A stretch of DNA of 64,000 nt, from positions 117,589,974-117,653,973 of the forward strand of contig CM059188.1 of assembly GCA_030323885.1 (NCBI GenBank), read 5' to 3'. Below are positions 19,975 through 30,791 of the stretch, one piece after another. A program made the position numbers and the translations under genes. The DNA comes from Branchipolynoe longqiensis. Taxonomy: Eukaryota; Annelida; Polychaeta; Phyllodocida; Polynoidae. Under the pieces are notes generated by a model. That model had not been told where the DNA came from and made no database searches. It saw nothing but the letters and a program-made list of their open reading frames with translations. Each line of letters opens with the position of its first letter. Position 1 is the stretch's first letter.

Positions 19975-20346
19975 GGTGGGATTCGAACCTCCAACCCACC
20001 GGTTCGAACCATGGTCGAGTCAAACCGATTACTTAAAAATCTTGTAGAGTTGAACTATTTGTTCGGGTGGGATTCGAACCTCCAACCCACCGGTCCGATG
20101 ACTTAAAAATTGATACTTGTCGCTTCCTAGCCAGGCGCCCTGCATTATCAGGATGGGGAAAGGACTGGTTGGCTCAGTGTCAGTAAAATGTGACTGAGTG
20201 TGATGTCAGGTCATGGTGCTGGTGGCCTGGTCTCCCAGTGGGGCAGCACTATAAAGTTGCAATGAGTGTGCACTGTCACAAGTCGGTACCCGTCCTGATA
20301 TGACCTTAGATGTTGCCGGGACGAAAAACTCCAATAACCAACCAAC
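19975..20346 (+). mobile_element. SINE-1 copy with duplicated head segment
   Basis: A segment with GGTGGGATTCGAACCTCCAA occurs twice, at 19976 and 20064, each followed by a shared TACTTAAAAAT-type joint. A complete body and tail then follow, ending CCAATAACCAACCAACC. Confidence 0.8.
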
Positions 20347-20606
20347 CATTTGTTCGGTGGTCGGGGTGGCTATTGCTGGTTGTGTGGGCGGCGGCGGTGT
20401 CAAGACTGTTCCGCGCCAAGATCCATAATTAAGAACCGGCGTCGTGTGATGGCGCACCAGTGGGTGGGCGTGGGCCTGTCCCTGCCCACCTTCATATTGT
20501 ATGGGGGTGGTCTCAGTTCGCCGACAGGTCACGGTGACCTTCACACCGTCTGACTGACCACTGTGACATGCGCACTGCACACAAGTGGTTTCTCACTCTC
20601 AATATA

Positions 20607-20805
20607 CCGTACGCGGTGGCCGAATCGGTAGAGCGCAGGCATCCTGTGTGGGAGATCGGGAGTACGATTCCCGGTCGAGTCAAACCAATGACTTACAAAA
20701 TTGACACCTGGCGCTTCCTAGCCATGCGTTTGACATTACTAGGATAGGGCAAGGAGCAGTGGAATGGGGAAGGTCAATTGTCTGATTGAAATTTTCCTTG
20801 CTTAA
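20607..20805 (+). mobile_element. SINE-1b copy (alternate tail)
   Basis: Good SINE-1 head (GCGGTGGCCGAATCGGTAGA, box B GTACGATTCCCGG) and first body part to GGATAGGGCAAGGA. It then switches to GCAGTGGAATGGGGAAGGTC and TTGAAATTTTCC instead of the usual body and tail. The same junction is seen at 25965 and 28795. Confidence 0.8.
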
Positions 20806-21160
20806 TTAAAGCTGCATAGTCCGATGAAGTATCAAATTTTCAATACCAACATAATGATATAGATTTAACTCAACATGTCTAACTTAGATATTGATGCACT
20901 TATTAAGTATTTATTGTCAAATAGAAGGGCACACTGAGTAAATTTAATAGAACATGTTACTGCTGAAGCGTTTGGTGTCAGAGTTTTGGCGTGCTTGCCA
21001 AAACTAATTTGACATGTTTCCACTTCAAATATCTCAAAGGTTACCCATTTAAATTAAGAATTATTTCAAACTAAAGTAATGTAGATAATAACAATCAATT
21101 TAATAGATTTATCTCAGAAAAAGGAGAGAAAGTCAAAACCATCGGACAATGCAACTTTAA
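20806..21160. mobile_element. TTAA fold-back element, complete
   Basis: TTAA at 20806-20809 and 21157-21160. The left arm AGCTGCATAGTCCGATGAAG is mirrored by the right end ATCGGACAATGCAACT, with matching subterminal words about 130 bases into each arm. TTAA target use fits piggyBac or Kolobok elements. No transposase. Confidence 0.75.
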
Positions 21161-21882
21161 CTAATCGAGGAAAACTTTTATTTTTTCTCCTTCAATAAAA
21201 GAGGGAGGTGGAGGGTAAGAATCTTGAGCAATTTTAATCTGTCCTTACAACTCACCTGTTTACGATAACTTTTTCTAGTAAATAAATGTCCCCATTCTTC
21301 AACTTTATTTATTTTTTAAATAATTTAAAAATGGGGTGGAGGGGGGGGAGTTGTACATATGTCATGTTATGGTTTTTAAGGTGTCTTCGAATGCCTATTG
21401 TTAGTGGGGCGCTCTATTAAATTTACATTATCATTATCTGCAACCCCAGTTATCAGTGTGGAGGAGAGTCAGCGGTCTTATTTTCTCTATGGTGTTTTTT
21501 TGTTGTCACAACGCACAATCACACTTCACTAATGTTTTACTGTTGCCACTTATTCAAGGACACTACTCTCGTTAATTACAGATTTCTTTATTAATGTGCT
21601 TGTTTAATTTCCGATTTCGTTGCAATCATCTGATATGACTTTTTTTCTCTTTAGTTTTTAAAGCTTATCTGATGGAAGCATCAACAACATTTAAACCAAA
21701 ACACTTAGCTAAATCTAGCTACTGCATAGACTGGAATACTAAGTAAAACAAACAAGCTGTGTTTGAAATAGTTCTAAGCAAGAAAACCTAAATTATTACT
21801 AAAACAAAATTCAAAAACTTCAATCAAATTCGACTGGTGCTGCCTGGTGGTGAAATCCAGTGTTAACACATTTATCCGTTAA
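21161..21882. other. AT-rich spacer, nothing recognised
   Basis: No frame, RNA or dispersed repeat recognised. Confidence 0.4.
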
Positions 21883-22172
21883 TGCCCAGTCACACCTCAA
21901 CGGATTGAGCAACGGACAGAATTGTCTAGTCCGGTGGTGATAAGTATCAAAATGTATAAAAATGTGTCAAAGTGTTGCGAAGGCCATCGGACGAATGGAC
22001 ATGAACAGATAGCCAACAGACGAAACAAACTCAAACCGGACAAGAACCATAGATGTCAGTCCGGTGACATCCATTCTTAGTTTTGTGCATATTCAAAACT
22101 TGTACAGACACAAAACGGACTTTGTTCGGTTTCTGTCCGTTTCCCCCAATCCGGTGAGGTGTAACTGGGCCT
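21883..22172. mobile_element. Harbinger-like MITE, CGGATTGAGC subtype
   Basis: Ends TGCCCAGTCACACCTCAACG and GGTGTAACTGGGCCT, with TAA at 21880-21882 and TTA at 22173-22175. The central TTAGTTTTGTGCATATTCAA is near 22078. Close sister of 7446-7762. Confidence 0.8.
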
Positions 22173-22233
22173 TTATGAGTTGGGGGGGGGGGGGATTCAT
22201 AAAAAGAAGCAGAGTATATTTGTTGCTGTATAA

Positions 22234-22502
22234 TGCCAGGTACACACCTACCGTTTGTGCGCACTCACCTACCGTATACGATCTAAAACTGCCCGTTTTG
22301 CGCACAAAAATCGCTATGTGTGCGCTCCCCATGCACACCTAGCGATTGCGATTCCCGACTAAAAACTCAGTTTTAGGGCTAAAACAAGCCGATTGCGATT
22401 CGCGATTCGAAAAATAAATCGGCCCGTTTTCAGTTTTAAGCGAGTCGGGTCGAGTCACGAGTTTTAGTGCGCGAATCGTAAACGGTAGGTGTGTACTTGG
22501 CA
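22234..22502. mobile_element. Harbinger-like MITE with near-perfect TIRs
   Basis: Ends TGCCAGGTACACACCTACCG and its complement with one change, matched for about 23 bases. TAA duplications at 22231-22233 and 22503-22505 are exact. The interior contains repeated GATTGCGATTC words. Probably a young insertion. Confidence 0.85.
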
Positions 22503-22504
22503 TA

Positions 22505-23045
22505 AGACTAAGATGGCAAACTTAGTCAATTTAATAGACCAGTTACTGTTAGAACTTTTTGCCTGTAGTGTCCAGTTTTTTGGATGCTAAATTTAATTTG
22601 GCATGTATGTAAAATAAACTTAGTTTGGCATGTTTTCACTCCAAGGTTAGCCATTCATAATAAAAGACAAACTTAATAATGCCAGAGTAGGCAACTTTAA
22701 TAGAAGTCGTTAAAACTGAAGCCTATGATTATGATGTCTAGTATTTTGGTAAGCACACACACATTTAATTTTGCGTTTTTATAGAAGGGAATGCCAAATC
22801 AATTTAATAGAAAACATCACTGCTGAAGCGTATTCCGTCCAGCATTTTAATGTCTATGCTAAAATTTAATTTGCCATGTTAACCCTTTGAAATGATACTT
22901 TTATTATCGCATGATTCTTAATAATGCGTATACATTTTCTGCTGAGATAAACATGCTGCCTCTTGTGTAGATTTTGATGTCGCTTTTGTAAAATTATTAT
23001 TAACAAAAGGAGTAAAGTTAGGCATACATAGGGTTCGGATGAATG
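22505..23045 (+). repeat. Fold-back interior fragments
   Basis: TCAATTTAATAGA with AGTTACTG or ACATCACTG occurs at about 22527, 22690 and 22798, matching the interior of the fold-back at 20806. Ends are not preserved. Confidence 0.5.
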
Positions 23046-23049
23046 GGGT

Positions 23050-23345
23050 GGGGTTTGTTCTGGTTTTATGTCCTACTGTCATATCAAGTCGGTTACCGAC
23101 TTTATAGTGCTGCCACACTGGGAAACCAGATCATTGGCACCATAACCAGATTTCCCCACTCGGTCACTATCCTAGTAACCCCGAGTGCCAGGCTAACTAT
23201 AGCGACAAGTATTAATTTAGGAAATAATTGGTTTTGAATCGCCTGGATCCATCCATTGATTTGACTCGACTTGGATTCAAACTTCCAACCTTCCGCAATG
23301 GAAGCAAGCCTGTACGCCTACCAATTTGGCCAGTGCGTCCGGTCG
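23050..23345 (-). mobile_element. SINE-1 copy, minus, rearranged
   Basis: Diverged tail and body (GTTACCGACTTTATAGTGCTGCC), then head with TTGACTCGACTTGGATTCAA and CCAATTTGGCCAGTGCGTCC. About 40 extra bases lie near 23220-23260. Confidence 0.7.
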
Positions 23346-23485
23346 GCGGTGAGCGTGCAAGCACAAGCCGACGGCAGGTTGGAGGTTGTGAGAAATGGCA
23401 GTTTGATGCCCTCATCCGACACCATGGCCTCGCCCCTCATTCTGTCATTAGTTGACGGCCATGCAGGCATCATATTGCACACACA

Positions 23486-23819
23486 CCAGGCGGGGTGGCC
23501 GAATGAGTAGAGACCGTCCGCCTCCTGTTTCGGGAGATCCGAACCCATGGGTTTGTGGGTTCTAATCCTGGTCGAGTCAAAGCAATGACTTCGAAATTGA
23601 TACCTATCGCTTCCTAGCCTGGCGCTCGGCATTATTAGGATAGGGCAAGGACTGGTTGGCTCAGTGTCAGGATAATGTGGGATATCAGGTCATGGTGATG
23701 GCGGCCTAGTCTCCCAGTGGGGCAGCACTATAAAGTCGCCATGAGTGCGCAGTGTCACAAGTCGGTGTCCGTCTTGATATGAACTTAGATGTTGCTAGGG
23801 CGTAAAACAACAAACAAAA
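23486..23819 (+). mobile_element. SINE-1 copy, full length (GGCCGAATGAG head)
   Basis: Head GCGGGGTGGCCGAATGAGTA, box B GGGTTCTAATCC, full body, and tail ending GGGCGTAAAACAACAAAC. This head subtype shares body and tail with the GGCCGAATCGG subtype. Confidence 0.85.
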
Positions 23820-23851
23820 TATTGCACACATGTCAGCGGAGGCAGCATGTC

Positions 23852-24249
23852 CAGAGATGCCAACTGCTCCGCGTTTGTAGGAAGATTTCCGATTTTGGCT
23901 ACTCTCTTCCTTCCGATATTACACTTCCATGGAGAAATTTGGGAATTTCACTCTCACTCGTCGTAAAAAAATAAAATCAGCATATACGAAAGGCAAAATC
24001 AGCTAGTTACAACAACGGCTTAAAGACATCAGCAGCTCATGGTGGCAAGCAGACACAGGGTGAGATACATGGTGGAACTTGTATGAAAATGTATATATAA
24101 TATAATTATATATACATATTATATATTGTATGATTATACCATGTCATGATATAGGTCTGATTGACATGCCACGTGTTTCCGCACAAAAACTTATCTTCCT
24201 AATAAAATATTAAAATCTTCCTATTTTTGGTCACACAATGTTTGCATCT
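23852..24249. mobile_element. hAT-like non-autonomous element
   Basis: Inverted ends AGAGATGCCAA and TTTGCATCTCT, flanked by GCATGTCC on the left and GCAGGTCC on the right, an 8-bp duplication with one difference. The ~400-bp interior is AT-rich and non-coding. Confidence 0.65.
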
Positions 24250-24596
24250 CTGCAGGTCCTGTTGGCTGTCAGGGTTACCTTGTGAGTGCCTCGGTAGTGG
24301 CTCACCTACGCTGTGTGATCAAAATGAAATATGTATGTGGATATTAATTGACATGATGGTGGATTCATTATATTGCATCGTGGGGTGGCAGTGGATGCGG
24401 TGTTGCTCAGGAGCAGCATCCATCAGTACAAGTACCGGACCAAATATCCGGCAAGATCAACACCGGAAGTGACCTAGTTTTCTGGATTTGTCGGTTTTCT
24501 GGAGACGGCCTAAATATGTACTTAACATATAAAATAAACAATGAAAAGTAAAAGAACAAAATTGTACTTAACCAGTTTAAAAAATAGTCGGTTTTC
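24250..24596. other. Spacer, nothing recognised
   Basis: An 81-codon open frame at 24227-24472 shows no domain. Otherwise featureless. Confidence 0.4.
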
Positions 24597-24795
24597 TAGT
24601 AATTCCGACTGACCTCTCAGACAAGGAGCCACATAGACAGATGAGCGTGGATAGGGTGATGACATCCGGGAGCCTAGCTGGTGTAATGGCTAGCAGTGAA
24701 ATAGCACACTAGCCCGGAATGCAAGAAATATGGGTTCGATTCCTGCTCGAGGCGCAATATTTCCCATTTTCATTGCACCCATGATAATATTCATG
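24597..24795 (+). mobile_element. SINE-2 copy, monomer
   Basis: Leader CTGACCTCTCAGACAAGGAG, head GGGAGCCTAGCTGGTGTAAT, box B GGGTTCGATTCC, joint ATTTCCCATTTTCATTGC. The head contains a short extra AGTGAAATAGC segment. Confidence 0.8.
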
Positions 24796-24845
24796 CCAGC
24801 GCGTGATACCTGCCATTGCTGAAATGCCTTAGTATAGTGTTGGTT

Positions 24846-24897
24846 GGTTGGTTGTTGGAGTTTTACATCCTGGCAACATCTAAGGTCATATCAGGAG
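24846..24897 (-). mobile_element. Tail-only SINE-1 insertion
   Basis: Only A-rich end plus tail module, minus strand. Flanks GTATAGTGTTG and GTATTGTGGTG may be a decayed target duplication. Confidence 0.65.
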
Positions 24898-25090
24898 GTA
24901 TTGTGGTGTAATAGCACTCACCTCCCGACACACACTCTGTTGTCATTAGTGAGTGTGTTCAGGAGCAGTGTCCATCAGTAGTAAAGCTAGCCTGTGGCCA
25001 TTTGACTTGTCAATCTATTATTGTATTAATACGGGCATTCCCAGTTCCGCTGGTCCCTGAGTAAGGACTGAAGCCGAGACCCAGCATGCT

Positions 25091-25561
25091 GGTGTAACCA
25101 TTTCAATGTCCCCCCTTTTCAAGTTCCCCCTGGGGAATCTGAAAACGTTTTTAATTTCCCCGGGGGGGAAATTATAAACAGTTTTCAGATTCCTCCCCCT
25201 ATTTTCAAATTCCCCCCTCCGAGAATTTAAAATTGTTTAAAAAACTTGTTAAAATGTTTTAAAATTCAGACCTATAATATTTTTTTCTTAGCCATCTTGG
25301 AGACTTTTTGTGTCATTTGGGGTGAAATATGTCTTCTTGTACTAGTAATAATTTCCATTATGCTATTCTCTGTGTATTATTATATTTGTCATCAAAAATA
25401 ACAAAAATAAAGAAAATTCCCCAAAAATGGGGGGAGGGAAAGTTAAAACGAGGGAGGGAACTTGAAAACGTTTTCAAATTCCCCTGGGATGAATTTGAAA
25501 ACGTTTTCAAGTTCCTGGGGGGGGGAACTTGAATATGGGGGGAATTTGAAATCTTTACACC
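25091..25561. mobile_element. Fold-back element rich in GAAAACGTTTTC palindromes
   Basis: Inverted ends GGTGTAACCATTTCAA and TTGAAATCTTTACACC frame 471 bases whose ends alternate C/G runs with GAAAACGTTTTC-type palindromes (near 25140, 25468, 25496). The AT-rich centre has no coding frame. Confidence 0.6.
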
Positions 25562-25605
25562 GGGTCACAGCTACAGCTTACAAGGCAGACCAGGTGGAGG
25601 AGGTG

Positions 25606-25890
25606 GTGAATACCGACTTGTGACAGTGTGCACTCATTACGACTTTAAGTGCTCTCTGTCCCCCACGGGGACCAGGCCGCCAGCACCATGACCTGATATC
25701 CCACTCAGTCACATCCTGACACTGGTCCAACCAGTCTTGCCGTATCCTAATAATGCCGAGCGCCTGGTTAGGAAGCAACTAGTATACATTTTTATGTCAT
25801 TGATTTGACTTGACCAGGGTTTGAACCCAACAGTCTACCAAAGTGGGAGATGGACGCTCAACTCATTTGGCCATCCCGTCCGACCAGGCA
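25606..25890 (-). mobile_element. SINE-1 copy without tail module
   Basis: Body from TACCGACTTGTGACAGTGTG, head with GGGTTTGAACCC and CTCATTTGGCCATCCCGTCC. The tail module expected at the low-coordinate end is missing. Confidence 0.8.
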
Positions 25891-25964
25891 AGCAAGTGTC
25901 TAGCGAAACTAGGAATACCCATACTATTTTATTTATTATAATTTTTGTTTGGGTACATTAGTTG

Positions 25965-26168
25965 TTTAAGATGGGGAAATTTCAATCGCGGACAATTGGT
26001 CTTCCTCATTCCACTGCTCCTTGTCCTATCCTAAATATGCCGAGCGCCTGGCTAGGAAGCAACAAGTATCAATTTTTAAGTCATTGGTTTGACTCGGCCA
26101 GGGTTCAAACCCACGGTCTACCAACACGGGAGACTGACGCTCTAACTCATTCGGACATCCTGTCTAGG
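25965..26168 (-). mobile_element. SINE-1b copy (alternate tail)
   Basis: Minus copy: GGGGAAATTTCAATCGCGGA and TCATTCCACTGCTCCTTGTC (alternate tail), then the standard body start and head with GGGTTCAAACCC. Confidence 0.8.
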
Positions 26169-26194
26169 ACTGGTAAATTGACATTGTTCTCCTT

Positions 26195-26307
26195 TCTATG
26201 TAGCAACAACTGCATCAGTATAGAAGTTGATATATAAAATCAAATCTAGGTGAGAGCTTTTAGCTTGGAAAATTGTATGCTTTCCTCGGACTATGCAGCT
26301 TTAAACA
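26195..26307 (+). mobile_element. TTAA fold-back right arm
   Basis: TATGTAGCAACAACTGCATC through AAATCTAGG to GGACTATGCAGCTTTAA. Confidence 0.65.
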
Positions 26308-26439
26308 GGACCTGTGAGAGTGTGCCGAGATTACCCAAGACTGATGTAGTTGCTTCAGCAGAAGTGGTAGCTATTTGTGTCATGATATAGATCTGGGTTG
26401 TGTGGTCCGCCCCTCCCTCAGGCTCTTCTTGTTCTGGTA

Positions 26440-26530
26440 TGCAGTCTTAGCTGTTTTTTTCTTGAAGATTTATACTGCCTATCATGGATAAGTCTGAATA
26501 GACTTGTTTTCACCATTTGACAGTTTGTCG
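26440..26530 (-). repeat. Dispersed repeat L, inverted copy
   Basis: Reverse-complement match to 12121-12200 over about 65 bases with few changes. Confidence 0.55.
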
Positions 26531-26647
26531 ATAGAAAGCCCGAGCTGACACAAGAGATTTTTAACCTCACACACCACATAGACATGGTATGAGAGCAACT
26601 GGCCTTTGATGATGCTGTAAGTTATACACAGCGGTGGAAATCCAAAT

Positions 26648-26752
26648 TGCCAGAGGTGGGGGCACAGGGAATCGAACCACCAACCTTCAGATTAGGAGTC
26701 CGACCTAGAAAAAAGTCAGACACTAACCACTCCGCCACATAGAACACTAAGG
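26648..26752 (-). mobile_element. tRNA-like SINE fragment, another head type
   Basis: Minus strand: GTGGCGGAGTGGTTAGTG (box A-like) and GGTGGTTCGATTCCCTGTG (box B), separated by a longer variable segment as in Leu/Ser-type tRNAs. No other copy seen here. Confidence 0.55.
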
Positions 26753-26808
26753 CAGGTTAGTTAGTTCTGAATTAGGGTCATTAGCTCACATCGGTGCCCA
26801 GGGAAGTT

Positions 26809-26824
26809 CCTGGTTTAAACCAGG
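26809..26824. other. 16-bp perfect palindrome
   Basis: CCTGGTTTAAACCAGG, an uninterrupted palindrome in otherwise plain sequence. Function unknown. Confidence 0.7.
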
Positions 26825-26944
26825 TACAGGTTAATTACAATTTCTTTTTTTTTTTAAATGTACACATAAATTATCATCGTTAATGTTTAGTCGCTATGAT
26901 TCAAACATGGTTGGACACCATTAGCTTTTTACAATTAAACAACC

Positions 26945-27200
26945 CCATATATATGTGATGTATAATGTATTATGCAAGTATAAAGATATGTAACGGAATT
27001 ATTATCATATTGTTCTACTCTGTAAGACTCAACACTGTACTGGTGGTGCCATTTGCAGCCCTCCTCACCTCCACCGGATGTTGACAACTGTCAGTCGCAT
27101 TGGAGGATTTTTGCGGAAGTCACTTTATATGTCTATTTCTTTTCGGATTTTATATAGTTTTCAGAAGTTTAAAAAAAAAGTTGTACCCACGTTAGTTAGT
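26945..27200 (+). repeat. Dispersed repeat H, copy 2
   Basis: ATGTGATGTATAATGTATTA, GAGTATAAAG-like start, ACTCAACACTGTACTGGTGG, then CACCGGATGTTGACAACTGT. Confidence 0.6.
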
Positions 27201-27364
27201 CCAGATGCCGGAGGTGGCACCACAATTGATAGGTTCGCTGTAACATAGCTGTGCGCATATATATGCACATATGTGCACATCTAGATGGAATAACTAAGAA
27301 TATATATTTTTCTCTATTTTCATTTTATATTCACATAATTCATTTCGCACCGTATTTATATATA

Positions 27365-27540
27365 ATATATGATGTATAACGTATTATGCGAGTATAAAGA
27401 TTTGCAAGGTAATATTACTTATTATTATTGTTATCCTCGTAAGATACAACACTACCGGTGCCGCCATCTCGCCCACCTTGCCTCCCCCGGATGTTGACCA
27501 GTGTCAGTCGCACCGAAGGATTTTATCAGGGGTCTAAGTA
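27365..27540 (+). repeat. Dispersed repeat H, copy 3
   Basis: ATATGATGTATAACGTATTA, GCGAGTATAAAGA, ACACTACCGGTGCCGCC, CCGGATGTTGACCAGTGTCA. Confidence 0.6.
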
Positions 27541-27654
27541 CATAGGTAGCATAAGGGATGGCAAGCCCACCATCTGTTGGCAGCATAAGTTGACTTATTC
27601 AATAAGCCTGTCATCTGTTGGCAGCAACTTACAATACTGCCTATAAGTGTCCAC

Positions 27655-27875
27655 CAGCCCTACTGCTATCCTTTTTCTACCAGCTCTACCGATTCCTGCC
27701 ATCCTTTTTCTACCAGCTCTACCGATTCCTGCCATCCTTTTTCTACCAGCTCTCCCGATTCCTGCCATCCTTTTTCTACCAGTTCTACCGATTCCTGCCA
27801 TCCTTTTTCTACCAGCTCTACCGATTCCTCCCATCCTTTTTCTACCAGCTCTACCGATTCCTGCCATCCCGTTCC
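27655..27875 (+). repeat. 33-bp minisatellite, about 6.5 units
   Basis: Unit CCATCCTTTTTCTACCAGCT + CTACCGATTCCTG. Because 33 is a multiple of 3, both strands show repetitive open frames; these are not genes. Confidence 0.9.
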
Positions 27876-28285
27876 AGAATACTGGGGAGACCACTGTATA
27901 TTAGGTTTTGAAGTTAACGAATCTGCAGCCATTGTCCGTACATTATGGTGGTATATATATACATGGCATGCAGCAAAGCCTATACAATAATGGCAAACAA
28001 TGGGAAAACGGGTCTCGTCCATTCATTCATACTCACATAATGAATTACACAGCACATACCGCCGCCCACTCGCCATGTATTGCCGACCAACACGGCTACG
28101 GCGCTGCTTGGAGAGTGACAGACAAGCACATCCGGTTGTGTTTGGGCTGGTGGAACGCCATCAGACAGCATCCGGTCTGGAACGCAGCGTTCTCCCCATC
28201 CGGGTCCTCTTGCCTCCATTCCATCCCAGGCCCCTTCGGCTCCTCATTCGTTGCTGTATACAGAATCAGCGGGGTGGGGGTGTAG

Positions 28286-28345
28286 GGGGGAGACACACAC
28301 ATACACACATACACACATACACACATACACACATACACACACACC
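28286..28345. repeat. (ACACAT)n microsatellite
   Basis: Repeats of CACACATA-type words. Confidence 0.85.
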
Positions 28346-28427
28346 ATTTACCGGCCTGTCCATTAGTGGGGAAGACAGCATATGGGTTTCTTTTCCCCTA
28401 CAAATAGTGCCCTTCCACCATTAAAGA

Positions 28428-28655
28428 CGGTTTGTTTGAGTATTACGTCCTGGCAACATCTAAGGTCATATCAGGATGGGTACCGACTTGTGACAGTGCG
28501 CACTGGTGGCGAATTTACAGTGCTGCCCCACTGGGAGACCAGGCCACCAGCACCATGACCTGATAACCACTAAATCCACATTATCCTGACACTGAGCCAA
28601 CCAGTCCTTGCCCTATCCTAATAATGCCGAGTGCATGGCTAGGAAGGCACACATA
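28428..28655 (-). mobile_element. SINE-1 copy lacking head
   Basis: A-rich end, tail module and body to GCATGGCTAGGAAGGCACAC. The head is lost, so the promoter is missing. Confidence 0.8.
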
Positions 28656-28794
28656 TCAAAGAAATAGGAGTTGATGGAAACATGATGCAGCGGTCAGGCT
28701 GATGTATGGATTTATGGGATGGCACTTTTATGGGATGGCACTATTGATGCATTTTATTGTTATTGTTAAATAAATGTTTTTACACTTGTTGATT

Positions 28795-28945
28795 ATACGG
28801 GAGAAATTTCAATCGAGGACATCCTCATTCCACTGTTCCTTGCCTATCCCAGTAATGTTGAGTGGCAGATTAGGTAGCGACAAGTATACATTTTTAAGTC
28901 ATTGATTTGACTCAGCCAGGGTTCAAATCCCCAAACCTACCCGTC
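28795..28945 (-). mobile_element. SINE-1b copy (alternate tail)
   Basis: GAAATTTCAATCGAGGACAT, CTCATTCCACTGTTCCTTGC, then body and GTTCAAATCC box B complement. End of head missing. Confidence 0.75.
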
Positions 28946-28957
28946 CAGTGTTTGTTT

Positions 28958-29066
28958 GTTGGGTTGTATGTCCTAGCAACATCTAAGGATAGGTACTGAC
29001 ACTCATGTCGACTCCATAGTCCTGCCCCACTGGGAAACCAGGCCGCTAGCACCATTACCCAACACC
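28958..29066 (-). mobile_element. SINE-1 3' part
   Basis: ATGTCCTAGCAACATCTAAGG, with a deletion inside the tail module, then CTGCCCCACTGGGAAACCAG. Confidence 0.7.
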
Positions 29067-29084
29067 CCAAATTCCCTATTTAGA

Positions 29085-30312
29085 TAAATATATTAGGTTG
29101 ATTGTTATTATCTAGCTTAGTTTGGTTTGAGGTAACTTTTTATATATATATATTTATATGTAAATTGTTAATTTGGAGATATTTAAAGCGAAGCATAGAC
29201 AATTACCGTTGGCAGCACATTGGCATGCTGGATACCATAGGCTTTAGCCATAAACGGTTCTATTAAATTGACTTAAACTATTCCATCCTATTTTACACAG
29301 CAACACATATTTAATAATGGTATGACAGCACATTGGCATGCTGGATACCATAGGCTTTAGCCATAAACGCTTCTATTAAATTGACTTAAACTATTCCATC
29401 CAATTTTACGCAGCAACAAATATTTAATAATGGTATGGCAGTGCATTGGCATGCTGGATACCATAGGCTTTAGCCATAAACGGTTCTATTAAATTGACTT
29501 AAACTATTCCATCCTATTTTACGCAGCAACAAATATTTAATAATGGTATGGCAGCACATTGGCATGCTGGATACCATAGGCTTTAGCCATAAACGGTTCT
29601 ATTAAATTGACTTAAACTATTCCATCCTATTTTACGCAGCAACAAATATTTAATAATGGTATGGCAGTGCATTGGCATGCTGGATACCATAGGCTTTAGC
29701 CATAAACGGTTCTATTAAATTGACTTAAACTATTCCATCCTATTTTACGCAGCAACACATATTTAATAATGGTATGACAGCACATTGGCATGCTGGATAC
29801 CATAGGCTTTAGCCATAAACGTTCTATTAAATTGACTTAAATCAACAATCCTATTTTACGCGCAACACATATTTAATAATGGTATGACAGCACATTCATG
29901 CTGGATACCATAGGCTTTAGCCATAAACGGTTCTATTAAATTGACTTAAACTATTCCATCCTATTTTACGCAGCAACACATATTTAATAATGGTATGACA
30001 GCACATTGGCATGCTGGATACCATAGGCTTTAGCCATAAACGGTTCTATTAAATTGACTTAAACTATTCCATCCTATTTTACGCAGCAACAAATATTTAA
30101 TAATGGTATGACAGCACATTGGCATGCTGGATACCATAGGCTTTAGCCATAAACGGTTCTATTAAATTGACTTAAACTGTTCCATCCTATTTTACACAGC
30201 AACAAATATTTAATAAGTGCACCAGTATCTAAACTTGACATGAATAATAAATCTAAGTAGGTGTTTTGGTTTAGACAATTTGATGTTTTCATCGGACTAT
30301 GCAGCTTTAATC
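29085..30312 (+). mobile_element. TTAA fold-back element expanded by a 113-bp array
   Basis: Body words GGTTGATTGTTATTATCTAG at 29095 and the right end CATCGGACTATGCAGCTTTAA at 30290-30310 match the fold-back family. Between them a segment from the middle of the element is repeated about nine times. The left end is not preserved. Confidence 0.75.
29212..30210 (+). repeat. 113-bp tandem array, about 9 units
   Basis: GGCATGCTGGATACCATAGG occurs at 29222, 29335, 29448, 29561, 29674, 29787, then (shortened unit) about 29897, 30008 and 30121. Each unit ends GCAACAAATATTTAATAATG. Units are nearly identical, indicating recent expansion. Confidence 0.9.
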
Positions 30313-30343
30313 GCCAAACTTTCGAGAGTGCAAGCATGGAAAC

Positions 30344-30380
30344 CCGCCACCCCCACCCCCCACCACCCACCACCCACCCC
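30344..30380. repeat. CCACC-rich tract
   Basis: Low-complexity CCACCC/CACCC sequence. Confidence 0.7.
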
Positions 30381-30791
30381 GAATGCTGGAGTACATTAGT
30401 ATCTAAGTTGCAAGGATGAACAATCTCAGCGATTTCGTGGATTTTTATAATTCACTGATTAGCGTTCACAAAATACGAAGCATGTAAATATGACAGCAAT
30501 TGGTTCTTATGACCTTTGATGGTGCTAGAACATAAAACCCTAACAAGAAAGTTAGGCATGGACGATATACATCCACAACACTTGCTGTATTTTTGTGCGA
30601 TTCCTTGACATTGCTAATCAAGTGGGGAGATATATCCATGTCGCGGGTATCTGCCGTCAGTGTAATAACCACAGCTTGGTTCTGTCAGAATGTGCTAGTG
30701 ACATCAGGGTCTTGGGTCTGATTTCCACGTTTTTTGCGGGAGACCACTTTCATCCTTTAAGTTGAATATGTAGAATCAAATCTAGCTTTGG

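Noticed and set aside
20607..20680. tRNA gene at the SINE-1 head
   Set aside because: Box A and box B are good, but arms do not fold as a cloverleaf and identical heads start SINE copies across the window.
27595..28022. Frames with an 11-residue repeat on both strands
   Set aside because: 33-bp minisatellite; open on both strands by composition.
28000..28407. 135-codon frame near 28 kb
   Set aside because: No domain, ends in a microsatellite, and overlaps another frame of similar quality.
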